Source: JAPPFW01 sp965231815 (GTDB lineage: Bacteria; Actinomycetota; Acidimicrobiia; Spongiisociales; Spongiisociaceae). Taken from it: a stretch of 64,000 nt of DNA. The notes beneath the pieces were generated by a model. That model saw only the letters and a list, made by a program, of their open reading frames with translations, was not told where the DNA came from and did not search any database. The position numbers and the translations under genes are program-made. The stretch's first letter is position 1. Each line of letters starts with the position of its first letter. Below, one piece after another: positions 49,635 through 58,233 of this stretch. The stretch lies in contig OZ246890.1 of NCBI GenBank assembly GCA_965231815.1, positions 3,968,001-4,032,000 on the forward strand, in the 5' to 3' direction.

Positions 49635-52007
49635 TCAGGGACCTACGTCCACACCGTTTAGCGCTCCCCACACCCGGTGTGGGAGCACCGGCATGTCGAT
49701 ATTGGTGACCCCCCGTGACCACAACGCGTCGATCACTGCGTTGGTAAAGGCAGCCGGGGAGCCGACCGTAGCCGACTCGCCAACCCCTTTGGCCCCGATC
49801 GGGTGATGCGGGGAAGGGGTAACCGTGTGGCCCAGCTTGTAGCGAGGGGTCTCCCAGGCCGTCGGCACCAGGTAGTCCATGAAGTTGGATCCGATACAGT
49901 TGCCGTCATCGTCGAAGGTGATCCACTGCATGTTGGCCTTGGCGAACCCTTCGGTGAGACCACCCGTTATCTGACCGTCCACGATCATCGGGTTGATTCG
50001 GACCCCGCAGTCGTCCACCGCGGCCATGTCCAGCACCTTCCAGGTTCCGTCGCCGGTGTCCACTTCCACCACCACGATGTAGGTACCGAAAGGGTAGGTC
50101 ATGTTGGGAGGATCGTAATATGTCACCCCTTCGAGCCCGGCCTCCATACCTTCCGGGTGGTTGGTGTAGGCCGCGAAGGCCACGTCCTGAATGGATACGC
50201 TCTGGTCGGTTCCCCGCACGGTGAACTTACCCGGCTCCCATTCGAGATCTTCCTCGGCTGCCTCGAGCAGGTGCGCGGCCAGCTTGGCGCCCTTGGCCCG
50301 CAGTTTGCGGGAGACCATCGCAGTGGCGGCCCCGCCCACCGGTGTGGACCTGGACGCGTAGGTGCCGAGACCGTAGGGAGTGTTGTCGGTGTCGCCGTAC
50401 TGCACCTTGATGTCCGAGTACGGGATACCGAGTTCCTCGGCAACGATCTGGGCGAAGGTTGTCTCGTGACCCTGGCCCTGGGTCTGCACACCCAGCTTGA
50501 GGATGGCCTTGCCGGTGGGGTGGACCCGTAACTCGGCCGAGTCGAACATCTTAAGGCCCAGGATGTCGAACTCCCGCGAGTTACCGGCACCCACCACTTC
50601 GGTGAAGGAGGCTACCCCGATGCCGATCAGCTTCGCGGCGTCCGGATCGGCATTCTGTTCCGCCTGGCGAACCCGCCACGCGTCGTAGTCGATTATCTCC
50701 TTAGCCACGTCCATCGCCCCGTGGTAATCACCCGAGTCGTACACGAACCCGGTCGGTGACAGGTACGGGAACTGGTCGGCCTTGATGAAGTTACGGGCCC
50801 GGAAGTCGGCCGGATCCATGCCCACCTCGTGAGCGGCGTTGTCAACCAACCGCTCGATAAGGTAGGAGGCCTCGGTCACCCGGAACGAGCACCGGTAGGC
50901 CACCCCTCCGGGCGCCTTGTTGGTGTAGGCGCCCTTGGCGGTTACATGGGCGGCCGGGAAGTCGTAACTCCCCGTACATATGTGGAACAGACCGGCCCGG
51001 AACTTGCTGGGCTGCGCATCCGAGAAGAAGGCGCCCTGATCCGAGAGGATGTCGGCTCGCATAGCCGTTATCCGGTTATCGCTGTCCAGCGCCAACTCGG
51101 CGTGCATATGAAAATCACGGGCGAACCCGGTGGAAATAAGGTTCTCGGTACGGCTCTCGACCCATTTCACCGGCTTGCCGATCAGGAGCGAAGCGGCGGT
51201 GGCCACTACGTACCCGGGATAGACCGGAACCTTGTTGCCAAAACCACCTCCGATGTCGCGGGTGACGATGCGTATCTTCTCCTCGGGCAGCCCGGCCACT
51301 AGAGCGAAAACGGTCCTGATAGCGTGGGGTGCCTGGCTGGTCATGTAGATGGTGCACTGACCGGTGATCGAGTTGACATCCGCCACCACTCCACAGGTCT
51401 CCAGCGGGGCCGGATGGGAACGCGGGTAGTGGGTGTCCAGGCTGACAACCCTGGCCGCCGACGCGAAGGCGGCGTCGGTGGAGTGTTGGTCTCCCGCTGC
51501 CCAGGTGTATGCGACATTGTCGGTCTTGTCTTCCTTGTCGTCGCGGATCAGCGTATCGGTCGACAGGGACTGCTGGGGGGTGGTGATCGCCTCCAGCATC
51601 TCGTAGTCGACGTCTATCAGCTGCAACGCATCACGGGCGATGTAGGGGTGGGTTGCGATGACCGCCGCTACTTCCTGCCCCTGAAAACGGACCTTGTCGG
51701 TGGCCAGAACCGCCTGAGTGTCACCCGAGAGGGTCGGCATCCAGGCCAAGCCATGTGCGGCCAAGGCCTCACCGGTGACCACCGCCAGCACTCCGTCAAG
51801 TTCCATGGCCGCCGAAGAGTCGATGGAGTTGATGCGGGCATGCGCCACCGGGGACCGCAGTATGGCCATGTGGAGCATTCCTGGAAGGGTCAGATCATCC
51901 AGATAGTTTCCTGCCCCCCGGATGAAGCGGTCGTCTTCCTTACGCAGAACGGAATGGCCGACACCGCCCACCTCCGGGCTGGTCTGTGGTTCGTGAACAA
52001 CGGTCAT
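49635..52007 (-). CDS. coxL: Form I aerobic CO dehydrogenase large subunit
   Basis: 790 residues binding the Mo-Cu molybdopterin-cytosine-dinucleotide site. The active-site loop reads VAYRCSFR (about residue 370), which is the form I signature with the copper-ligating cysteine, as opposed to the AYRGAGR type of form II enzymes. GQGHETTFAQI, GGGFGNKV and GAKGVGES near the C-terminus are the usual cofactor-binding motifs. It oxidises CO to CO2 and passes electrons through CoxS and CoxM to the respiratory chain. Gene order coxM-coxS-coxL is standard. ATG 52007 is 2 bp beyond the coxS stop. Confidence 0.96.
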   Translation of the reverse strand: MTVVHEPQTSPEVGGVGHSVLRKEDDRFIRGAGNYLDDLTLPGMLHMAILRSPVAHARINSIDSSAAMELDGVLAVVTGEALAAHGLAWMPTLSGDTQAVLATDKVRFQGQEVAAVIATHPYIARDALQLIDVDYEMLEAITTPQQSLSTDTLIRDDKEDKTDNVAYTWAAGDQHSTDAAFASAARVVSLDTHYPRSHPAPLETCGVVADVNSITGQCTIYMTSQAPHAIRTVFALVAGLPEEKIRIVTRDIGGGFGNKVPVYPGYVVATAASLLIGKPVKWVESRTENLISTGFARDFHMHAELALDSDNRITAMRADILSDQGAFFSDAQPSKFRAGLFHICTGSYDFPAAHVTAKGAYTNKAPGGVAYRCSFRVTEASYLIERLVDNAAHEVGMDPADFRARNFIKADQFPYLSPTGFVYDSGDYHGAMDVAKEIIDYDAWRVRQAEQNADPDAAKLIGIGVASFTEVVGAGNSREFDILGLKMFDSAELRVHPTGKAILKLGVQTQGQGHETTFAQIVAEELGIPYSDIKVQYGDTDNTPYGLGTYASRSTPVGGAATAMVSRKLRAKGAKLAAHLLEAAEEDLEWEPGKFTVRGTDQSVSIQDVAFAAYTNHPEGMEAGLEGVTYYDPPNMTYPFGTYIVVVEVDTGDGTWKVLDMAAVDDCGVRINPMIVDGQITGGLTEGFAKANMQWITFDDDGNCIGSNFMDYLVPTAWETPRYKLGHTVTPSPHHPIGAKGVGESATVGSPAAFTNAVIDALWSRGVTNIDMPVLPHRVWGALNGVDVGP

Positions 52008-52009
52008 AC

Positions 52010-52468
52010 TCAGCTCTCCTCTCCGCCGGCCGCCTGGATGGCGGTAACGATGTTCATGTAACCCGTGCAGCGACAGATATTCCCGGAGATGGCCCAGCGG
52101 ACGTCATCGTCGGAGGGGTCCGGATTGTCCTCCAGCAGTGCCACGCCTACCAGCATCATTCCCGGTGTGCAGAACCCGCATTGGAGGCCATGGTGTTTCT
52201 TGAACGACTCCTGGATCGGATGGATCCCCCCGTCCGCCAGCCCTTCCACTGTGGTCAGAGCCTTCCCGTCGGCCTGCACCGCGAACATGGTGCAGGACTT
52301 GACCGGCTTGCCGTCGTACAACACCGTGCAGGCCCCGCACGAAGTGGTGTCACACCCGATATGGGTCCCGGTCAAGCCGAGATCGGTGCGTATGAAGTCA
52401 ACCAGCAGGCGGCGGGGCTCTACGTCCCTCATCTCGCTGGTCCCGTTGACGGTGGTGGTGATCTCCAT
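52010..52468 (-). CDS. coxS: CO dehydrogenase small (2Fe-2S) subunit
   Basis: 152 residues with both iron-sulfur domains: GCDTTSCGACTVLYDG for the plant-type cluster, with an upstream cysteine arrangement as in the family, and CGFCTPGMM plus CRCTGYMNI for the second cluster. It relays electrons from CoxL to CoxM. Its ATG overlaps the coxM stop by one base (TGATG). Confidence 0.96.
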   Translation of the reverse strand: MEITTTVNGTSEMRDVEPRRLLVDFIRTDLGLTGTHIGCDTTSCGACTVLYDGKPVKSCTMFAVQADGKALTTVEGLADGGIHPIQESFKKHHGLQCGFCTPGMMLVGVALLEDNPDPSDDDVRWAISGNICRCTGYMNIVTAIQAAGGEES

Positions 52469-53343
52469 CAGCCCTCCCCTCGTGCCTGTACCAGGGCTTG
52501 AGCGAAGCCCCGCCGGGTGTATTCGGCGACCACCGCCCGCTTGTACTCGGCGGGGCCTCTCACGTTGCTGTCGGGATCGCAGGTCCGGGCTGCTATCTCA
52601 GCCGCCTCGGCGAACAGTCCCGCTCCGGGTTCCTGGCCGACCATCATCGCCTCAGCCTCCGTTACTTTCAGGTTGTGGCCGTGGACCGCGGTAAGCCCCA
52701 ATCCGGCCTCGGCAATGTTCCCTGCATCATCAAGGACAAGGTGGGTGGCGACGCCTACGGTGGCGTAGTCACCGATCTTCCGCTCCAGCTTAAGGTAGAC
52801 CCCTCCGGCCGGTCCCCCGTACTTGGGAACCCTTACCTCGGTGACCATCTCCCCCTCCTCCAGGGCGTTGGTAAAGAAGTCCACCACAAAGTCGGCGATG
52901 GGGATGATCCTGCGGCCCGAAACCGAGTCGGCTACCACCGCGGCCCCTACCGCCAGCATCACCGAGTTCCAGTCGCCTTCGGGATCGCAGTGGGCGACCG
53001 AACCGCATAGCGTGCCCCGGTTGCGGACCAGCGGATCCGAAATCCAGGGAGCGGCCGACGCCATTGTGTGGTTGCTGCGGGCGACCAGGTCCGAACCGGC
53101 CACGTCGGCGTGCCTGGCAAGGGCGCCGACCGCCAGATGGCCGTTCTCTTCACGAATATATGACAGCTCCGCCACACCGTTGATGTCGACGAGATGGCCG
53201 GGGTCGGCCAGCCGAAGCTTCATCATCGGGATGAGGCTTTGGCCTCCGGCAAGAACCCTACCCTCGTCCCCCAACTCCGCGAGGGTAGCCAGCCCCTCGT
53301 CGAGCGTCCGGGGAGCCGAGTAGTCGAATGAAGATGGGTACAC
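52468..53343 (-). CDS. coxM: CO dehydrogenase medium (FAD) subunit
   Basis: 291 residues. AGGQSLIPMMKLR (about 32-44) and TLCGSVAHCDPEGDW (about 112-126) are the two FAD-binding motifs of the molybdenum hydroxylase medium subunit (usual forms AGGQSLLP and GGxxxHxDP), and VYLKLERKIGDYATVGVA precedes the C-terminal domain. GTG 53343 has AGGAGG 9 bases upstream. First gene of the cox operon; a TATAAG at about 53377-53382 could be a -10 box. Confidence 0.95.
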   Translation of the reverse strand: MYPSSFDYSAPRTLDEGLATLAELGDEGRVLAGGQSLIPMMKLRLADPGHLVDINGVAELSYIREENGHLAVGALARHADVAGSDLVARSNHTMASAAPWISDPLVRNRGTLCGSVAHCDPEGDWNSVMLAVGAAVVADSVSGRRIIPIADFVVDFFTNALEEGEMVTEVRVPKYGGPAGGVYLKLERKIGDYATVGVATHLVLDDAGNIAEAGLGLTAVHGHNLKVTEAEAMMVGQEPGAGLFAEAAEIAARTCDPDSNVRGPAEYKRAVVAEYTRRGFAQALVQARGEG

Positions 53344-53567
53344 CGAACTGACCTCCTCGTTTCCTTACCTTCTTATACCACCCACAGGGCGGACTTCGGC
53401 GGAACCTTGGCAACTTTTGACAAATAAACAGGTACGGGAGGCATGTTCAGAGTTCTCGGCGACCTTCTCGACACCCACGTAAGGACTCCACCTATGCAAC
53501 AGTGGCCCGATAATGCAGCCTTGATCGTTGACGCGAGTCGATGGCGGGGATGGGTGAGGAATCGGGG

Positions 53568-54548
53568 TTAGAGACTACGCAGCTCGGGCAGTACTTCCTT
53601 GCCGATCATCTCGATGGTCCTCTCGGGATTCATGCTCGCCACCTGAATCGACACGTAGTCCGCCCCGATTTCCTGAACGAGGGGTCGGTAGGTCTCGATG
53701 AGCCCCTCCACCCCATCCACGATGGTGTACTTGCCGAGAACCTCCTGGCGGTCCAACTCGTCTGCCCGGATCCGCAACGTCATCGGATCGACGGCCTGGA
53801 GCCGGCCCGGCGCTCGGAGCCCTCTCATCGAAGCTACCGCGCCCCAGGCCTCATCTTCGTCGGCGGCCAGAATGCACCAGCGGGTCGCCATCACTGTGAG
53901 GAGCGCTCCCGGTCTCTCCTTCGAAGCTGCCCGGAAAGGACCGATTATCCGATCAAGAGTGTCAGACGGGTCCTTCACCGACGTGATAAGCCCGTCGGCG
54001 TGCTTACCCGCGAACGCCGCCGATTTCGGACCCCCCGCCGCCATCCAGATCGGTACGGTGGAAAGTGGAGGGCTGTATAACCTGGCTTTGTCGGCTACGT
54101 AGTAGTCGCCTTCGAAATCAAGCTTCTCGCCGCCGAGTAGCCGGTGCATGATCTCGAGAGCCTCGGTCATTCTGGCGATTCGCTCCTTGTAACCGGGGAA
54201 CCGGAACCCCATCGGACCCTCATTGATGTTCTCGCCGGTCCCCACACCGAGGGCGAAACGACCGTCGCTCAGACGGTCCACCGTGGCGGACATCTGTGCA
54301 ACCAGGGCGGGGTGGTAGTGGAAGAGCGGGCAGGTGACGCTGGTTGCCAACTCGACCGAATCGGTCCGGGCCGCCACCGCCCCCAACCAAGCCCATACGA
54401 ACGCGGACGCCGACTCGTCATCGACCCACGGGTGGAAATGATCTGAACCGAAGACCGCATCGAAACCGGATTGCTCGGCCAGCACCGCTTGGTCGGCCAG
54501 CCGCTCGGGTTGGTAAGACTCGTGACTGCACAACCATCCGAACTTCAT
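53568..54548 (-). CDS. F420-dependent oxidoreductase, FGD-like LLM family
   Basis: 326 residues with the luciferase-like barrel. KFGWLCSHESYQPERLADQAVLAEQSGFDAVFGSDHFHPW is close in style to F420-dependent glucose-6-phosphate dehydrogenase (Fgd), including the SDHFHPW segment with its histidine, and LGVGTGENINEGPMGFRFP is the cofactor loop. It may reduce F420 with a sugar phosphate or alcohol; the exact substrate needs more than motifs. No close operon partner: 224 bp of gene-free sequence separates it from coxM downstream direction. Confidence 0.88.
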   Translation of the reverse strand: MKFGWLCSHESYQPERLADQAVLAEQSGFDAVFGSDHFHPWVDDESASAFVWAWLGAVAARTDSVELATSVTCPLFHYHPALVAQMSATVDRLSDGRFALGVGTGENINEGPMGFRFPGYKERIARMTEALEIMHRLLGGEKLDFEGDYYVADKARLYSPPLSTVPIWMAAGGPKSAAFAGKHADGLITSVKDPSDTLDRIIGPFRAASKERPGALLTVMATRWCILAADEDEAWGAVASMRGLRAPGRLQAVDPMTLRIRADELDRQEVLGKYTIVDGVEGLIETYRPLVQEIGADYVSIQVASMNPERTIEMIGKEVLPELRSL

Positions 54549-54757
54549 CGATCCATCCTCCCGAGGGGTTCAGCTAGCCGGCCGATTCTTCGTTACATGG
54601 CTGACTAGCAAGCATCGGTTCGATAATACAGCAGCGGATGAGGACGTGGATCGGATACCGCGTGCCGCCGATACCACCGCATCCGGCCCTTCTGCTCTCC
54701 CCGAGCCCGGCTGACCTGAGTGACCAAGCCTGGTGGGCCGAGGGCTTCGGGTGTGAG

Positions 54758-57388
54758 TCAGTTCCCGTTGGCCGGGATCGGTCCGTGGCGGATGGCCGCT
54801 TGGGCGGCTGCCAGACGGGCGCCGGGTATGCGCGGAGGGCTCATGGAAACGTAGTCGAGCCCTACCCGGTGGCAGAAGTCGATGCTGTCCGGGTCACCCC
54901 CGTGCTCACCACACAGTCCGAGGGTAAGATCGGGGCGGGTTGCCCGCCCGCTTTCCGTTGCCCATTTGACCAGCTGTCCGACCCCATCCTCGTCCAGCGA
55001 CTGGAAGGGATTGCGCGGCAGGACACCGTCAGCCAGATAGGTGTTCAGGAAGCGCGCCTCCGCATCATCCCGGCTGAGACCGAATGTGGTCTGGGTAAGG
55101 TCGTTGGTTCCGAACGAAAAGAACTCTGAAATACGCGCCAGTTGACCTGCAAGCAGGGCGGCACGCGGAAGCTCCACCATGTTCCCCAGCTTCACCGGCC
55201 TGTCAATACCGAATGCCTCCTGCTCCTCGGCAAGCATCACCGCCACCCGTTCCATTTCCTCCGGATCGACTACCAGGGGCACCATGATCTCGAGTATCGG
55301 ATCCGCCCCCGCCTCCAATCGGCGGCGAATCGCCCTCAGAGCGGCCCGGATCTGCACCCGATACAGAGAGGGACGGATCAGCCCGAGTCGAACTCCCCGG
55401 AGACCCAGCATGGGATTGGCCTCCTCCCAACTTCCGACCACTTCCATCATGCGCTCCACCTCGGCTGTGGATTCGCCCTTTTCCCTAAGCTCGTCGTACT
55501 GGTCGCGGAGGCCCCAACGATCGGGAAGAAACTCGTGCAGGGGAGGATCCAGCAACCGAACCACCACCGGCTTGCCGTCCATCGCTTCTAGGAGGGCCGT
55601 ATAGTCATCGGCCTGCAGATCCTGCAGCTCGTTCAAGGCCGCTCGACCCCCCTGATCCATGATGATGCGCCGTACCACCGGGAGCCGATCCCCCATAAAC
55701 ATGTGCTCGGTTCTGGCCAGGCCGATCCCCTCGGCCCCGAGCTCAGCCGCCCGGGCGGCGTCCTTACCGGTGTCGGCATTGGCCCATATCCCCAAGTGCC
55801 GGGTTTCGTCAGCCCACTCCAGCAATGTCAGCATCTCCGGAGGCGGGGACGGGGCCACCAACTCGACTTCGCCGATATAGACCCGGCCATTGGTGCCGTC
55901 GATGGCTATCGTGTCTCCTTCCATTACCCGTACACCCTGCGGCGCGGTGAAGAATCCCTGCTCGGCGTTGACGAGCATCCCGACCGCGCCGGTCACCGCC
56001 GGGGTTCCCATCGCCCTAGCCACTACCGCTGCATGGCTGGTCTTGCCGCCGTGGCTCGTCAGGATTCCCTCGGATGCGAACATCCCGTCAATATCGTCGG
56101 GGGTGGTCTCCCACCTCACCAGGATCACGGGAATACCCTGATCAGCCCATTCCAGCGCCTTCGGGACGCCGAAAACGGCTCTCCCCATAGCTGCGCCGGG
56201 AGACGACTCCAAGCCGAAGAAGACCGGAGGCGGAGACTCGTCCTCGTTGACACGCGGTACCAGCAGCTGTTCCAATTGGGTGGGCTCCACCCTCATCAGA
56301 GCGGTGTCCCGATCGATCAAGCCCTCATCCACCATCTCCACCGCGGTCCTGATAGCCGCCGCCGCGGAACGCTTCCCGACCCGTGTCTGGAGAATCCAGA
56401 GCTTTCCCCTCTCGACGGTGAACTCGATATCGCACATGTCCGAGTAGGCGGACTCCAGCAAGTCGCCCACTTCTCTAAGCTCCTCGTGCACCTGAGGATC
56501 GGTATCGGCGAGGGTGGAAATGGGCTGAGTCCGGCGTATCCCCGCCACCACGTCCTCACCCTGGGCATTTGCCAGGTAGTCCCCGAACATTCTCTTCTTG
56601 CCGGTAGCGGGGTCACGGGTGAAGAACACTCCGGTACCCGAATCGACGCCGAGGTTTCCGAAGACCATCATCTGGATATTGCAGGCCGTACCCAGGTGGT
56701 GGGAAATATCGTTAAGCCGCCGGTAGCTGTATGCGCGAGGAGAGTTCCAAGACTCGAACACCGCTTGTATGGAGGTTCGCAGTTGTTCGAGGGGATCTGA
56801 CGGTATCTCGTGGCGCTGAGCCTCCAGAACCATTCTGAATCGCCGGACTGCCTCCACCAGATCGGATATGGGGAGCCTGGAGTCCTCGGTCACGTTCCGT
56901 CCGTCACGTAGATCGGCCATGACCCGTTCAAAATCATCGCGATCCATCCCCAAGACGACTCCCCCATAGGTCTGAATCAACCGCCGGTAGGCGTCCCACG
57001 CAAAGCGGGCATCGGCAGACCACATCGTCAGTTCGGAAACCACCGAATGGTTAGCCCCGAGGTTCAATACCGTGTCCATCATGCCGGGCATGGAGAACTT
57101 GGCGCCTGAGCGGGCCGACAGGAGTAGCGGGGATGCCCCTATCCCCCCGAAGTGACGTCCGGTCTGCTCCTCGATTGTTGCCAGGGCTGCATCCACCTGC
57201 GACCAGAGCTCGGGAGGAACTCGACCATTCTCCAGGAAGTAACGGCAGGCGGCGGTAGTGATGGTGAACCCCGGAGGCACCGATAGGCCCATCTCCACCA
57301 TCCTCGCCAACCCGGCGCCTTTACCACCAAGGAGGTCGACATCCTGGGGATCGGCTTCATCGAACCCGAAAACGTACTTCTTGCTCAT
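54758..57388 (-). CDS. ppdK: Pyruvate, phosphate dikinase
   Basis: 876 residues. The N-terminal ATP-grasp begins YVFGFDEADPQDVDLLGGKGAGLARMVEMGLSVPPGF; the swivelling phosphohistidine domain has GGKTSHAAVVARAMGTPAV (His about residue 449), and the C-terminal PEP-binding barrel ends with GLCGEHGGDPDSIDFCHRVGLDYVSMSPPRIPGARLAAAQA. Catalytic Cys is present. It interconverts pyruvate and PEP with ATP, phosphate, AMP and PPi. ATG 57388 is the normal start; an in-frame reading from 57436 adds 16 unconserved residues. The element copy C sits 52-168 bp upstream in the promoter region. Confidence 0.95.
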   Translation of the reverse strand: MSKKYVFGFDEADPQDVDLLGGKGAGLARMVEMGLSVPPGFTITTAACRYFLENGRVPPELWSQVDAALATIEEQTGRHFGGIGASPLLLSARSGAKFSMPGMMDTVLNLGANHSVVSELTMWSADARFAWDAYRRLIQTYGGVVLGMDRDDFERVMADLRDGRNVTEDSRLPISDLVEAVRRFRMVLEAQRHEIPSDPLEQLRTSIQAVFESWNSPRAYSYRRLNDISHHLGTACNIQMMVFGNLGVDSGTGVFFTRDPATGKKRMFGDYLANAQGEDVVAGIRRTQPISTLADTDPQVHEELREVGDLLESAYSDMCDIEFTVERGKLWILQTRVGKRSAAAAIRTAVEMVDEGLIDRDTALMRVEPTQLEQLLVPRVNEDESPPPVFFGLESSPGAAMGRAVFGVPKALEWADQGIPVILVRWETTPDDIDGMFASEGILTSHGGKTSHAAVVARAMGTPAVTGAVGMLVNAEQGFFTAPQGVRVMEGDTIAIDGTNGRVYIGEVELVAPSPPPEMLTLLEWADETRHLGIWANADTGKDAARAAELGAEGIGLARTEHMFMGDRLPVVRRIIMDQGGRAALNELQDLQADDYTALLEAMDGKPVVVRLLDPPLHEFLPDRWGLRDQYDELREKGESTAEVERMMEVVGSWEEANPMLGLRGVRLGLIRPSLYRVQIRAALRAIRRRLEAGADPILEIMVPLVVDPEEMERVAVMLAEEQEAFGIDRPVKLGNMVELPRAALLAGQLARISEFFSFGTNDLTQTTFGLSRDDAEARFLNTYLADGVLPRNPFQSLDEDGVGQLVKWATESGRATRPDLTLGLCGEHGGDPDSIDFCHRVGLDYVSMSPPRIPGARLAAAQAAIRHGPIPANGN

Positions 57389-57440
57389 CGATCTCTCACA
57401 ATTCGGGGCATAGACGGCACAACCGCGGCAACCCATGTTC

Positions 57441-57556
57441 TAGGAGGGTGCTGAGAAACCCCGTACAAAGGGGTTCACCCGCTAACCCATAACTCTCTGA
57501 CCAGGCGGTTTGCCGACCACCTAACCCCGCAAGATTCGTTTTTCAGGACCCTCCTA
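57441..57556. mobile_element. 112-bp TA-flanked MITE-like element, copy C
   Basis: Core 57443-57554 with TA on both sides. The left end matches copies A and B for 20 bases (CTAGGAGGGTGCTGAGAAAC), and the right end reverse complements to CTAGGAGGGTCCTGAAAAAC. It lies just upstream of ppdK, so it would be part of, or displace, that promoter. No other feature is visible in the 292 bp from here to the coiled-coil gene apart from that gene's promoter. Confidence 0.85.
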
Positions 57557-57814
57557 GGAGGCCTGCTCCGGGGCAGCCGTCACGCAAATATCACGCACCA
57601 TCCGGATACCCCGGTCGAGACACGCGTCCGGGAGTCACGGTAGGAAAACCTTACTCGTTAGGAAGGGGTCAAGAGACTTTGAAAAAGGAGAATCACAGCC
57701 TTGGCGTCGCCGTCCGCCATCCTTTCGCAGCCTGTCGACTCTCCTATGAATCGAAATACGAGGACCAGCCGATCGCTATCCTTCCATAGGTAGTTATCAG
57801 TGGTTATCAGAGGG

Positions 57815-57843
57815 TTGGCAGTATAAACGGGCTAGGTTATACT
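57815..57843 (+). promoter_or_regulatory. Sigma-70-like promoter for a leaderless transcript
   Basis: TTGGCA at 57815-57820, a 17-bp spacer and TATACT at 57838-57843. ATG 57850 lies 7 bases after the -10 box, at the predicted transcription start, and no ribosome site is present. The geometry is the same as at 6845-6880. Confidence 0.68.
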
Positions 57844-57849
57844 CTTGAC

Positions 57850-58137
57850 ATGGAATGGCTCACACTCTGGATCAACCCGGCAGCTCTCCTAGCGATCGCA
57901 ACGTTCCTATGGCGCTCTCAAACCAGAAAATTCGATCTGATCGACAAACGATTCGACCAGGTTGACAAACGATTCGATCTGATCGACAAACGATTCGACC
58001 AGGTTGACAAACGATTCGAACGCGCAGAAAAGCAACACCAAGACCTTGCCCGCGAGGTCATAGCCAACGGTAAGAACATCGCGCGAATCCAAGGACGGCA
58101 CGAAGGGCACCTCCACGACCAGGTCACCGCGGTCTGA
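57850..58137 (+). CDS. Small membrane-anchored coiled-coil protein with heptad repeats
   Basis: 95 residues. A membrane helix (about 4-22, LTLWINPAALLAIATFLW) is followed by five seven-residue units of the form K-x-F-D-x-[IV]-D (RKFDLIDKRFDQVDKRF and so on) and a charged helix. The DNA repeats as 42-bp and 21-bp units, suggesting expansion and contraction by slippage. Proteins of this plan are common small hypotheticals, often near defence or toxin genes, but no function is known to me. The start is fixed by the promoter placing transcription at the ATG. Confidence 0.72.
   Translation: MEWLTLWINPAALLAIATFLWRSQTRKFDLIDKRFDQVDKRFDLIDKRFDQVDKRFERAEKQHQDLAREVIANGKNIARIQGRHEGHLHDQVTAV
57927..58019. 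repeat. Tandem heptad-encoding repeat
   Basis: A 42-bp unit beginning TTCGATCTGATCGACAAACG occurs twice in succession, each made of two imperfect 21-bp halves, within the small coiled-coil gene. All units are multiples of three, so length changes keep frame. Confidence 0.8.
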
Positions 58138-58233
58138 CCGCCAACCACCCTTCCCCATCCCACTACAGTCATATCGTTGGTGGATTGGCACCATAGCGGA
58201 AGTCGTAAATCGGAAGTCTATCCTTCCAAGCAA

